Below, piece after piece: positions 46,395-55,546 of a DNA stretch of 64,000 bases. Every line of letters starts with the position of its first letter. Position 1 is the stretch's first letter. Made by a program: the position numbers and the translations under genes. The DNA lies in the NCBI RefSeq assembly GCF_009792295.1, contig NZ_CP039934.1, positions 2,314,501-2,378,500 of the forward strand. Reading direction: 5' to 3'. Source of the DNA: Myroides fluvii. Lineage in GTDB: Bacteria > Bacteroidota > Bacteroidia > Flavobacteriales > Flavobacteriaceae. The notes beneath the pieces were generated by a model. It saw only the letters and a list, made by a program, of their open reading frames with translations, searched no databases and was not told the DNA's origin.

Positions 46395-46874
46395 ATGTTT
46401 AGCGAGAAAATGAATATTTACAAACAAAACACAGCTAAATTTATTGTCGCTTTTGTTTGTGTAATGCTGATTTTTTTAGGTGTTGTGACAGGCGATTACG
46501 TGTTCTCAGTACCCCTAGCTATTCTTGTATTGGCGATTCACTTCTATACTCGCTCTCTGGATTTCACCATTGGACATACTGCTGAGTCATTAGTGTTTGG
46601 ATGGCGTAAAAAGCATGTTGTTTCCTTTGATGATATTAAAGAAATATCCGTTGAGAATTTAGATTATATGGGGAAATTCGGAGGATATGGTTACCGTAAA
46701 TTCCGCAATCAATCTGCTTATATTTTCAATGATTCTGGTAATTTTTTGTGCGTAAAGACTGCTGATAGGAATTATTTTTTCTCTATTGATGATAAAGCGT
46801 ATTGGAGTAATTGGTCGCGAAATAGAGAAAACTTAAGTTCAGTTGCCCAATCGTTTACTAAATTATCTTGTTAA
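46395..46874 (+). CDS. Two-helix membrane protein with a C-terminal PH-like region (159 aa)
   Basis: Two N-terminal membrane segments (about 15-33 and 38-54), then a beta-rich part (LDFTIGHTAESLVFGWRKKHVVSFDDIKEISVENL) like bacterial PH-type domains. Function unknown. Two starts possible: ATG 46395 (MFSEKMNIYK) or ATG 46410 (MNIYKQN); a purine-rich AAGGAG is too close to the first and distant from the second, so it decides nothing. Confidence 0.7.
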   Translation: MFSEKMNIYKQNTAKFIVAFVCVMLIFLGVVTGDYVFSVPLAILVLAIHFYTRSLDFTIGHTAESLVFGWRKKHVVSFDDIKEISVENLDYMGKFGGYGYRKFRNQSAYIFNDSGNFLCVKTADRNYFFSIDDKAYWSNWSRNRENLSSVAQSFTKLSC

Positions 46875-46920
46875 AATAAAACAAAAAAGAGCTTTTTTTC
46901 TTTTTAGTAAAGAAAGGTTT

Positions 46921-46950
46921 TTGTATAATGCAATTATATAACTAAATTTG
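46921..46950 (+). promoter_or_regulatory. Promoter of bamD-rpoZ-coaBC-DUF4835-recN
   Basis: TTG (46921-46923), 19 nt, TAAATTTG (46943-46950): exact consensus and ideal spacing; transcription starts near 46957, about 53 nt before bamD. Confidence 0.8.
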
Positions 46951-47009
46951 CAGTTGCTTTTGAAGTGCTATAACTCAAACAGGTGATTGTTTAATACCGA
47001 ATAAACGAA

Positions 47010-47816
47010 ATGAAAAAATACATCGGATTATCTCTTTTGGCGTTGACTTTTGTAGGGTGTTCCCCTTTGCAAAAAGCTATGAAGTCAGAAGATTTGGAAC
47101 TTAAAAAAGAGGTTGCAAATCAATATTACGAACAACAAAAGTACAGAAAAGCCATCCGATTATACGAGCAAGTAGAGACTTCGTTTAGAGGTCGACCAGG
47201 GTATGAGGATATGTACTTTAACTTTGCAGAAGCTACGTATGTAACAAAAGATTATATGCTAGCAGCAGAGCGATTCAAATTATTTGCAGCAACGTATCCT
47301 AGAGCGGAACGAAGAGAAGAGGCTTTGCTAAAAGAAATCAAATGTGGAGTACAACTATCTCCTGTTTATTCTTTAGACCAAACGATTACCAATACAACCA
47401 TTGGTAAATTGCAAAAATTCATCGATCAATACCCAGGGTCCGATTTCATTTTTGAAGCCAATTCAATCATGAGTGGGATGAATAAAAAGCTAGAACAAAA
47501 AGCTTTTGAAAATGCCAAGCAATTGAATACAATTGGCGCGTACACTAGAAACTATGGTGCTGCCATTGTCGCTTTAGATAATTTCATCTACGATTATCCA
47601 GGAACAGAATATAAAGAAGAAGCGTTATATTACAAGTTGGATTCCGCTTATAAACTAGCGATGAATAGCGTTTATAGCCGATTGGAAGAACGATTGAATA
47701 ATGCAAAGGGAATGTATGATGCATTGATTCGTTTTAACAATGAAACAAAATACAAAGAGAAAGCAGATAAAATGCTTGCAGAAATAAACACAGAATTACA
47801 AAAAATTTCAAAATAA
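47010..47816 (+). CDS. bamD: Outer-membrane protein assembly factor BamD
   Basis: 268 aa lipoprotein (lipobox TFVGCSPLQ, Cys17) with TPR-type repeats (KYRKAIRLYEQVETSF, DYMLAAERFKLFAATYP, NYGAAIVALDNFIYDYPGTEYKEEALYYKL). Works in the BAM complex for outer-membrane beta-barrel insertion. Starts the bamD-rpoZ-coaBC group. Confidence 0.95.
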   Translation: MKKYIGLSLLALTFVGCSPLQKAMKSEDLELKKEVANQYYEQQKYRKAIRLYEQVETSFRGRPGYEDMYFNFAEATYVTKDYMLAAERFKLFAATYPRAERREEALLKEIKCGVQLSPVYSLDQTITNTTIGKLQKFIDQYPGSDFIFEANSIMSGMNKKLEQKAFENAKQLNTIGAYTRNYGAAIVALDNFIYDYPGTEYKEEALYYKLDSAYKLAMNSVYSRLEERLNNAKGMYDALIRFNNETKYKEKADKMLAEINTELQKISK

Positions 47817-47828
47817 CCGAAGCGTAAA

Positions 47829-48146
47829 ATGGATTTAAAGAAAACAACTGCTCCAGTAAACACAATTACTTACAACAAAAGTAAAATTGAAGAACCAACT
47901 GGTAATATCTATGAAGCTATTACTATTATTGCAAAGAGAGCAAGTCAAATCAACGTTGAAATTAAAAACGAATTGATCGACAAGCTAGAGGAGTTTGCTA
48001 CTAACAATGATAGCTTAGATGAGGTTTTTGAAAATAAAGAACAAATTGAAGTATCAAAGTTCTATGAGAAACTTCCAAAAGCACAAGCGTTAGCAGTAGA
48101 AGAATGGTTGGAAGAAAAAATATCATTCAAAGAAGTTAACAAATAG
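47829..48146 (+). CDS. rpoZ: RNA polymerase omega subunit
   Basis: 105 aa. The NIYEAITIIAKRASQINVEIKNELIDKLEEFA region matches the Bacteroidota omega family; it supports assembly of the beta-prime subunit. Sits between bamD (12 nt) and coaBC (13 nt), the usual flavobacterial order. Confidence 0.93.
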   Translation: MDLKKTTAPVNTITYNKSKIEEPTGNIYEAITIIAKRASQINVEIKNELIDKLEEFATNNDSLDEVFENKEQIEVSKFYEKLPKAQALAVEEWLEEKISFKEVNK

Positions 48147-48159
48147 CATATACTACAAC

Positions 48160-49365
48160 ATGTCAGTGTTAAGCGGAAAAAAAATATTACTAGGTGTAAC
48201 TGGTGGAATTGCCGCTTATAAAACGGCAGGTTTAGTACGTTTACTTATTAAAGCAGGTGCCGAGGTTCAAGTAATCATGACACCTGCTTCTCATCAATTT
48301 GTTACCCCGTTTACCTTATCCACTTTATCCAAAAGACCAGTGTATACTGAGTTCTTTAATTCAAAGGAAAGTGGAACATGGAATAATCACGTGGAATTAG
48401 CCCTTTGGGCAGACCTGATGCTCATTGCTCCTGCCACAGCCAATGTGTTAGCGAAAATGGCGAATGGACTATGTGATAATCTACTTTTAGCCGTATATAT
48501 GTCTGCTAAATGTCCTGTTTATATAGCGCCTGCTATGGACTTAGATATGTACGTGCATCCATCAACAGCAAGAAATCTAGCAACCTTAACCTCTTACAAT
48601 CACGTCATAATTCCCGCAGAAGAAGGGGAATTAGCTAGTGGATTAATTGGACAAGGCAGAATGTCAGAACCAGAAACGATTGTTGCTGTGTTGCAAGATG
48701 CTTTATGTCAAGATTTACCTCTTCGAGGAAAAAAAATATTAATTACAGCTGGTCCAACATACGAACCAATCGATCCCGTGCGTTTTATTGGTAATCACTC
48801 TTCAGGAAAAATGGGGTATGATATAGCCAAAGCGGCCGCAAAACAAGGAGCAACGGTTGTTTTAGTTAGCGGACCAACGAATCAAAAGATGGAAGATTCC
48901 CGCGTACAAGTGATTTCCGTAATGTCCGCATTGGAAATGTACGAGGTATGTCATCGATATTTTGACGAGGTTGATGCAGTAGTTGCCGCCGCTGCTGTGG
49001 CGGATTACCGTCCAAAGGATGTGGCAACGCAAAAAATTAAAAAGAATGCCGAGGCGTTTACGATAACGCTGGATAAAAATCCTGATATATTAGCCTCTCT
49101 AGGCGCGATTAAAAAACAACAATACCTCATTGGCTTTGCTCTGGAAACGGAAAATGAAGTGGAACATGCCAAGCAGAAGATAACCAAGAAAAACCTCGAT
49201 CTGATTGTGTTAAACTCACTTAATGATAGCGGGGCAGGTTTTGGAAAACCAACGAATAAGGTTACCTTTATTGATCGCGATTTTACGATTCAGCCGATGG
49301 AACTAAAATCAAAAGAGGCCGTTGCTCAAGATATTGTCAATAAAATCATTCAACACTATGAATAA
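48160..49365 (+). CDS. coaBC: Phosphopantothenoylcysteine decarboxylase / phosphopantothenate-cysteine ligase
   Basis: 401 aa bifunctional enzyme of coenzyme A synthesis. The CoaC flavin half (1-185) has GVTGGIAAYKTAGLVRLL, catalytic-region NHVELALWAD and the PAMDLDMY motif; the CoaB half has ITAGPTYEPIDPVRFIGNHSSGKMG and AAAVADYRPK. The stop overlaps the next gene's start by 8 nt, giving translational coupling. Confidence 0.97.
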   Translation: MSVLSGKKILLGVTGGIAAYKTAGLVRLLIKAGAEVQVIMTPASHQFVTPFTLSTLSKRPVYTEFFNSKESGTWNNHVELALWADLMLIAPATANVLAKMANGLCDNLLLAVYMSAKCPVYIAPAMDLDMYVHPSTARNLATLTSYNHVIIPAEEGELASGLIGQGRMSEPETIVAVLQDALCQDLPLRGKKILITAGPTYEPIDPVRFIGNHSSGKMGYDIAKAAAKQGATVVLVSGPTNQKMEDSRVQVISVMSALEMYEVCHRYFDEVDAVVAAAAVADYRPKDVATQKIKKNAEAFTITLDKNPDILASLGAIKKQQYLIGFALETENEVEHAKQKITKKNLDLIVLNSLNDSGAGFGKPTNKVTFIDRDFTIQPMELKSKEAVAQDIVNKIIQHYE

Positions 49366-50248
49366 ACTTTTTGGACTTTTCGCTTGTTTTTTTCTATGGA
49401 TGGGCACATGCCAAGCACAAGAATTAAACGCTAATGTCAGTGTGAATTTTGCACAAGTAGGAAATGCACATCAAAATTATTTCCGCACGCTAGAAAAGTC
49501 TTTAAAAGAATTGTTGAATCAGACAACATGGACCTCTCAACGCATAAATTCCAACGAGAAAATTGACTGTACTTTTTTACTGACAGTTAATTCATTTGAT
49601 AATACAACTAATATTTCAGGCACACTTCAAGTACAGTATGGACGTCCTATTTACAATACAACGTATACTAGTCCGGTACTAAATTTTAATGACAAGGATA
49701 TCGCTTTTAATTATACCGAGTTTGAACCTTTACGTTATAGCTCAGGAACTTATGAGTCCAATTTGATTTCTTTAGTTTCTTTTTACGTTCATGTTATCTT
49801 AGGGATGGACGGAGATACGTTTGCTAAAGAGGGAGGGAATGCCTATTATCAAGAGGCTTCTCTGATTGCTTCGATGGCACAACAATCAGGAGCTAAGGGA
49901 TGGAAACAGGGGGATGGAACCACTACGCGTTATACTTTCATTAATGATTTAACATCTGGAGCTAGTAGACCTTTTCGCGAGGCACTTTATACTTACCACC
50001 GCGTTGGATTAGATGCGATGAGTGAAAATCTAGAAGGTGGTCGCGATGGTGTGTTTAAGGGATTAGAAGATGTAAGACAATATAATGCGGTTCGATCAAA
50101 TTCTCTTTTAGTTCGCGTGTTCTTCGATGCAAAAACAGAAGAATTAGTTAACATATACAGTGGAGTAGCAGATCGAAACAAGAAACGCGTCACTGAAATA
50201 TTGCATGCAATATCTCCTTTAAATGCTTCTAAATGGAATAATTTATAA
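49358..50248 (+). CDS. DUF4835 exported protein
   Basis: 296 aa with signal peptide (cleaved near TCQAQE). Motifs LNANVSVNFAQVGNAHQNYFRTLEKSLKELLNQTTWT and NSLLVRVFFDAKTEELVNIYSG. Conserved in Bacteroidota next to recN and coaBC; role unknown, maybe a gliding/envelope factor. ATG 49358 overlaps the coaBC stop by 8 nt; a longer frame starting at TTG 49322 is unlikely. Confidence 0.9.
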   Translation: MNKLFGLFACFFLWMGTCQAQELNANVSVNFAQVGNAHQNYFRTLEKSLKELLNQTTWTSQRINSNEKIDCTFLLTVNSFDNTTNISGTLQVQYGRPIYNTTYTSPVLNFNDKDIAFNYTEFEPLRYSSGTYESNLISLVSFYVHVILGMDGDTFAKEGGNAYYQEASLIASMAQQSGAKGWKQGDGTTTRYTFINDLTSGASRPFREALYTYHRVGLDAMSENLEGGRDGVFKGLEDVRQYNAVRSNSLLVRVFFDAKTEELVNIYSGVADRNKKRVTEILHAISPLNASKWNNL

Positions 50249-50280
50249 GTATCTTTCATTTAATTTAATAGTTTCAGCTT

Positions 50281-51936
50281 ATGCTTACGTCATTGAGTAT
50301 AAAAAATTTCGCTTTAATAGATCATTTAGAAATTGAGTTTTTTAAAGGTTTTTCTATCATCACAGGTGAAACGGGTGCTGGGAAATCAATTGTTTTAGGT
50401 GCTTTAGGCCTTTTACAAGGAAAACGCGCGGACTTGGGTTCACTCAAGAATAAAGAAGAAAAATGTGTGATTGAAGGGCAGTTTCACGTAGATCCGTATA
50501 AATTAGAAGAGCTATATTCGTTCTTGGATATGGACTACGAACCCACTACCATCATTCGAAGAGAAATTTTGCCTTCTGGAAAATCAAGAGCTTTTGTCAA
50601 TGATTCTCCAGTTAACTTAACGGATTTACAAGAGTTAAGTGCCGTGTTGTTAGATATTCACTCTCAACATCAAACGAGTGAGTTGAGCGAAGAAACCTAT
50701 CAGATTAAAGTGATTGACGCTATTGCAAAGAACGAAGAAACGTTAGAGGAGTATCAAAAGCAATTAAAACAATACAAAGCTTCTGTTAGTGAATTAAAAC
50801 AGCTCAAAGAAGAAGAAATAGAATTGCTGAAAGAACAAGATTATAATGCTTTTCTTTTAGAAGAACTTGAAACACTACAATTGGGTACAATTGACCAAGC
50901 AGCGTTGGAAAGTGAATTCGAAAAATTAAATAATGTGGAGCATGTACGCGAAAGTTTTGCGTTTGCAACACAGCTTTTAACAGCTGATCAGGTAGGTGTG
51001 ATTCAAGGGTTAAAAGAATTGCGTCAAACCCTACAAAAAACAGCGGTAGTTTCTAAAGATTACGAAGAACTTTACAACCGCGTGGTTAGTGCAGAAATCG
51101 AATTGACTGATCTAGCCAATGAGATTGAGCGTGAGGTGGATCACGTCGTTTCTGATCCTGAACGCTTAACTGTTTTAAACGAACGTTTGCAGGTGTTATA
51201 TGCTTTGCAAAAGAAACACCAGGTAAATTCAGTAGCGGAGTTAATTGCTATAGAAACTGGATTAACCGACAAGGTATTCAAAGTTGGGGAAGTTCAGGAT
51301 AAAATTATAGCTGTTGAAAAACACATTGCCTCTTTGTTGGTTAAGTTAGATCAACAAGCCGATCAATTGTCGCAAGCACGTCAACAAGCAATTCCTGCTT
51401 TGAAAGCACAGTTGATCGAAATATTGACGTTAGTCGGTATGCCATATGCTACTTTTCAGTTTGATTTTAAAACGGTAGATCATTACTTAAACAACGGAAA
51501 AGATCAAATGCAGTTGCAGTTTTCTGCTAATAAAGGAATGGATTACGGCTTGCTGAAGAAGGTGGCTTCAGGAGGAGAATTGTCGCGTATTATGTTGGCG
51601 ATTAAAGCGATTTTAGCGCGTTATTCCAACTTGCCTACGATTATTTTTGACGAAATTGATACGGGTGTATCTGGAGAAGTAGCTGATAAAATGGGGGTAA
51701 TCATGAAAGATATGAGTACGCTGATGCAAGTATTTGCCATTACACACTTACCGCAAATCGCTGCCAAAGGACATCAACATTATAAAGTTTTTAAAGCTTC
51801 ACAAGGGGATTCGACTATTTCAAAATTAATTCAGTTAGATCCAACACATCGCGTGGAAGAAATTGCACAGATGTTATCTGGAAAAGATATTACAGAATCA
51901 GCCTTGCAACACGCGAAGGAGTTGCTTAATGGGTAA
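50281..51936 (+). CDS. recN: DNA repair protein RecN
   Basis: 551 aa SMC-like ATPase in double-strand break repair. Walker A GETGAGKSIVLG (residues 31-42), coiled-coil arms (about 155-375), signature VASGGELSRIMLAIK, Walker B TIIFDEIDTGVSGEVADKMG, and ITHLPQIAAKGHQHYKV at the C-terminus. It follows DUF4835 by 32 nt. Confidence 0.97.
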   Translation: MLTSLSIKNFALIDHLEIEFFKGFSIITGETGAGKSIVLGALGLLQGKRADLGSLKNKEEKCVIEGQFHVDPYKLEELYSFLDMDYEPTTIIRREILPSGKSRAFVNDSPVNLTDLQELSAVLLDIHSQHQTSELSEETYQIKVIDAIAKNEETLEEYQKQLKQYKASVSELKQLKEEEIELLKEQDYNAFLLEELETLQLGTIDQAALESEFEKLNNVEHVRESFAFATQLLTADQVGVIQGLKELRQTLQKTAVVSKDYEELYNRVVSAEIELTDLANEIEREVDHVVSDPERLTVLNERLQVLYALQKKHQVNSVAELIAIETGLTDKVFKVGEVQDKIIAVEKHIASLLVKLDQQADQLSQARQQAIPALKAQLIEILTLVGMPYATFQFDFKTVDHYLNNGKDQMQLQFSANKGMDYGLLKKVASGGELSRIMLAIKAILARYSNLPTIIFDEIDTGVSGEVADKMGVIMKDMSTLMQVFAITHLPQIAAKGHQHYKVFKASQGDSTISKLIQLDPTHRVEEIAQMLSGKDITESALQHAKELLNG

Positions 51937-51937
51937 T

Positions 51938-52006
51938 CGTTGACAGTTTACGGTTTACGGTTGACAGTTGACGTTGACAGTTGACGTTGATATTTACGGC
52001 TGACAG
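51938..52006 (+). repeat. Degenerate TTGACAGTT/TTTACGG simple-repeat patch
   Basis: A patch made of TTGACAG, TTTACGG and TTGACG words (CGTTGACAGTTTACGG, GTTGACAGTTGACG and so on). It lies directly after recN and before the terminator. Similar word-mixed repeats are seen in many bacterial intergenic regions; no function is assigned. Confidence 0.7.
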
Positions 52007-52022
52007 ATATAATCAAGAATAG

Positions 52023-52054
52023 AAAAACCACCGCTTTATGGGTGGTTTTTTTTG
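52023..52054. terminator. Terminator between recN and the DUF4249 gene
   Basis: AAAAACCACC (52023-52032) / GGTGGTTTTT (52041-52050), loop GCTTTATG; A run on one side, T run on the other. Confidence 0.85.
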
Positions 52055-52126
52055 TTGTGTTATCTCACTTATTTTTTGTTGTTTTGGTGCAGTTTCTCAC
52101 CGTAATGCGAATTAACGATGAGCAAA

Positions 52127-52154
52127 CCTCACAAAGTACAAGCCTCACAAAGTA
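52127..52154. repeat. Short tandem 12-bp direct repeat
   Basis: CCTCACAAAGTA at 52127-52138 and again at 52143-52154, 16-bp step, just before the stop of the DUF4249 gene. Too small to call more than a local duplication. Confidence 0.55.
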
Positions 52155-52157
52155 TAA

Positions 52158-53000
52158 CTATTTCTTTTGTTGTTCAAAAATCGTATGCGTAGCACTTTGT
52201 TTTTCAATCACTCTAAAGTAGCCTAATGCTTCTTTTTCTGGAGTGGTTAAATTTTTTATATTTCCGATGATTCGTCCACTAGGTACTTGGAAAGGTCCGC
52301 CTCCATTGTCGATAGCATCGAAAAAGCTCATGGCAAAATCATGGTAATTGCGTGAAATTTGAGCGAATTCAAGTTCTACTTTTTCTCCAGGAACCGCATC
52401 TTCATGAATGATAAAAAGCGATTCCATTCTATTTCCTTTGGCGTATTCATTTGATAGAACACGGGGATGAGGTGCTCGTTCGGCATATTGATAAAAGAAA
52501 TAGTAGTAATTCAAATTTTGATTTGCACGTGGTGTATCTTGAAAATATACACGTAATACATAGTAGTCTGTGTCAAAAAAGTTTTCGCGTTCTTGTATGA
52601 TTTCAAGGATTTCTGGACTTGAGGTATACGTTTCGGTTGCTTCGTATAAATCGTTGTCGTATTCCACTTGTAGTTTGAAAGTATCCCCATCGGTAGGTTT
52701 GGCAATTTCCGTTGTATAATAGCGTCCCGTTTGGGCTAATTCACGCAATAAAAATAGATGACCTTGTTTGTCGCTGATGCGAACTAGAGCGTTGTTTACA
52801 GGAGGAATTTCTAGGTTAAAGTAATCCGTTGTTAAACTCAGTTTGACAAATAGGGTGTCTGTAGCTCCCATTCTGTCAAAGTCTAAGTTTCCTTCTACAA
52901 CTAATCTTGGTTCAGCAGTTGGCAAATCGATATCAATCACTTTTGTACACGAAGTGAATGACAAAGACAGTAAGCATAGGATATAAGATATTTTTTTCAT
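52158..53000 (-). CDS. DUF4249 lipoprotein
   Basis: 280 aa with lipobox (SFTSCTKVIDIDLP, Cys18) and the family start CTKVIDIDLPTAEPRLVVEG. DUF4249 proteins accompany TonB-dependent receptors in Bacteroidota and may bind the ligand at the surface. Start ATG 53000 sits 4 nt after the receptor stop, so receptor and lipoprotein are one operon; a longer frame to 53210 would overlap the receptor and lack the signal peptide at its start. Confidence 0.88.
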   Translation of the reverse strand: MKKISYILCLLSLSFTSCTKVIDIDLPTAEPRLVVEGNLDFDRMGATDTLFVKLSLTTDYFNLEIPPVNNALVRISDKQGHLFLLRELAQTGRYYTTEIAKPTDGDTFKLQVEYDNDLYEATETYTSSPEILEIIQERENFFDTDYYVLRVYFQDTPRANQNLNYYYFFYQYAERAPHPRVLSNEYAKGNRMESLFIIHEDAVPGEKVELEFAQISRNYHDFAMSFFDAIDNGGGPFQVPSGRIIGNIKNLTTPEKEALGYFRVIEKQSATHTIFEQQKK

Positions 53001-53004
53001 CGAC

Positions 53005-55389
53005 TTAGAATTTAAAATTGTACGTAACACTTGGCACGAAACCAAAAATAGACATCTTTTGCGCCTCATTCTTTCCGCGAATATCCTCATTCTCTCTAAA
53101 AGAAATAGAAGCGGCATTGTATCGACTGTATAGGTTGTAGATTCCAAATACCCACTCGCCTTTCCATCGTTTTGTTGAATTAGGCTTTGGCGTATAGGTT
53201 GCAGATACATCTAAATGGTGATAAGCGGGCATATTGTTCGCATAGCGGTCTCCAAATTTAGGTACGCGTAAACCTAAGTATTCATATTGTCCTTCTGGAT
53301 AGGTGATTGGTCGACCAGATTGTAGTGTGAAACTTGCGCTGAATGTCCATTTTGGATTGTAGTCATACATGGCCGTGATGGATAAATCGTGTAGTTTGTC
53401 ATAGGATGCTCTGTACCAATTTCCGTTGTTAATTCCGGGTTCATATGCTGTTCGGCCAGGCGTGCGTTGTTCTGCTCGTGATAAAGTATAAGCAACCCAT
53501 CCTGTTAGTTTACCTAAGTTTTTTCTAAATAGTACTTCTAATCCGTAAGCACGAGCTTCTCCATTGAGGATTACGCGTTCAATCGCTTCGTTTCCTACTA
53601 ATTGTGCGCCATCAATATAATCGATGCTATTTTTTACTTTTTTGTAGAAAACCTCTGTTTCTAAACTGAATTTTCCGTCTGCAAAGTTTTGGAAATACCC
53701 TAAAGCGACTTGATCGGCTAGTTCAGGATCGGAATACTTTCCACTAGGAGTCCAGATGTCTAACGGCGTTGGAGCGGCAGTATTAGACATTAAATGGATG
53801 TACTGCGTCATGCGGTTATAACTCGCATTAATTGATTGGTTGTCGTTGATAATATAAGCAATCCCAAGACGTGGCTCTAGGTTATTGAATTGTTCAATAG
53901 ATTTATTTTTCTTATAATAGGTAGTCTCTACTATATCAGCCATTTTATAAACCCCCAATTGTTGGTCATACCACACCGGTTGGTTGTTGGCATACGTATG
54001 TTCAACTCCCTTTCCCTTTGCGTTGAAGTGAGAGAAACGCAAACCATAATTTACGCTAATATGTTGACCGAAATTCTGTTCAGCTTCCATATAAACACTA
54101 CTCTCCGAAGCGTATTTGTTATCTAATTTTTTATAGTTGATAGACGAATCGCTCCTTGTTGGCTTCATGGTTCCTGGATAGAAAATATATTCTGTATGCC
54201 CAACACCATAACGCAATTGTAAAGCAGGGTTGATATCGTGTACGAAGTCATACTTCAATTGTGTGCTTTTGATTCCATTGGTCCAATTAAAACCAACTAA
54301 TTCCAAATCAAGGTCATAGGTATATTGACTTGTAGATAAGGTAAGGTCGCCCATTAAATCATCGTTATACATTGTTCGCCAATCCAGGGTAGCAGCTAAG
54401 TTTCCGAAGCTGTTCTTCATTAAGTCTGTAAAGCTAAAAATATCTTTTCCGTAATAGGCGGAGAAGAATAGTTTGTTCTTTTTGTTGAGATCAAAACTCA
54501 CCTTGGTGTTGATATCGTAAAAATAAGCAGAGTTCTTGTTATCGGTCATTTTTAAAAATAGGTGAGCGTAAGAACCACGTCCTGCAACTAAGAAAGATGA
54601 TTTTCCCTTTTGTATAGGACCTTCTGCTAATAAACGACTCGAAATAACACCAATCCCCCCTTCAAGGGCATAGTCATTTTTGTTTCCCTCTTTTTGAAAT
54701 ACATCTAATACAGAAGACGCACGTCCACCAAAACGTGCAGGAATTCCTCCTTTGTAGAGTTTTAAATCGCGAATAGCGTCTGAATTAAAGATAGAAAAGA
54801 AACCAAAAAGATGCGAAGAGCTATATACACTTGCATGGTCTAGTAGAACTAAATTTTGTCCTGCACTACCTCCTCGAACATTAAATCCCGCAGCACCTTC
54901 ACCGGCATTTGTCACCCCTGGAAGTTGAAGAATAGATTTTAAAATATCCGATTCCCCAAGTACAACTGGCATTTTCTTGATCTCTTCTGTCGTTAATTTG
55001 TTGACACTCATTTCTGGTTTTCGAATATCAACTTTGTTTTTATTTTGTACAATAACTACTTCAGATAACTCAGCGTTATCTGAGGATAATACAAAATCTA
55101 ACGTTTTGTTTTTTGTTAGATTTACTTTTGTAAACTTATCAGCATAACCAATATAGGATATTTTTAAGGTATAGCTACCTTCTTTTAAGGTGATGGAATA
55201 ATGTCCTTTTTCATTGGTAATAGCACCATTATTGATTTCGTTAATGTAAATCGTAGCTCCTATTAGAGGCTCGTGGTTGTCTTTTATAGTCCCTTGTAAA
55301 AGGTACGTAGCTTGTCCTTTCGTGCTCATCGTTATAAAAAACAGGATACAGGATAAAAATACCGTTCTGAGTTGATAGCGTATCATCAT
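53005..55389 (-). CDS. TonB-dependent receptor paired with DUF4249
   Basis: 794 aa from ATG 55389 (MMIRYQL...; signal peptide with cleavage near STKGQA). A carboxypeptidase-regulatory-like domain (LLQGTIKDNHEPLIGATIYINEINNGAITNEKGHYSI) precedes the plug (LPGVTNAGEGAAGFNVRGGSAGQNLVLLDHASVYS) and the barrel. Typical of outer-membrane receptors importing metal chelates or other ligands; the substrate is unknown. Longer frames (from 55464) add no signal. It is divergent from a LytS/LytTR pair, 157 nt away. Confidence 0.92.
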   Translation of the reverse strand: MMIRYQLRTVFLSCILFFITMSTKGQATYLLQGTIKDNHEPLIGATIYINEINNGAITNEKGHYSITLKEGSYTLKISYIGYADKFTKVNLTKNKTLDFVLSSDNAELSEVVIVQNKNKVDIRKPEMSVNKLTTEEIKKMPVVLGESDILKSILQLPGVTNAGEGAAGFNVRGGSAGQNLVLLDHASVYSSSHLFGFFSIFNSDAIRDLKLYKGGIPARFGGRASSVLDVFQKEGNKNDYALEGGIGVISSRLLAEGPIQKGKSSFLVAGRGSYAHLFLKMTDNKNSAYFYDINTKVSFDLNKKNKLFFSAYYGKDIFSFTDLMKNSFGNLAATLDWRTMYNDDLMGDLTLSTSQYTYDLDLELVGFNWTNGIKSTQLKYDFVHDINPALQLRYGVGHTEYIFYPGTMKPTRSDSSINYKKLDNKYASESSVYMEAEQNFGQHISVNYGLRFSHFNAKGKGVEHTYANNQPVWYDQQLGVYKMADIVETTYYKKNKSIEQFNNLEPRLGIAYIINDNQSINASYNRMTQYIHLMSNTAAPTPLDIWTPSGKYSDPELADQVALGYFQNFADGKFSLETEVFYKKVKNSIDYIDGAQLVGNEAIERVILNGEARAYGLEVLFRKNLGKLTGWVAYTLSRAEQRTPGRTAYEPGINNGNWYRASYDKLHDLSITAMYDYNPKWTFSASFTLQSGRPITYPEGQYEYLGLRVPKFGDRYANNMPAYHHLDVSATYTPKPNSTKRWKGEWVFGIYNLYSRYNAASISFRENEDIRGKNEAQKMSIFGFVPSVTYNFKF

Positions 55390-55546
55390 AGTTTGATAAT
55401 TAATTCGAGTACGAAAGTAACCAAGTTTTAGGGTATTTTGAGAAAAGAATATGCAAAAGGACATTTTTTTATCTTAATGGTTTTTATATAAGTTTTTTGC
55501 AGTCAATGTGTTGGATACAGTATCTTTAACCCTTAAATGAATTAAC

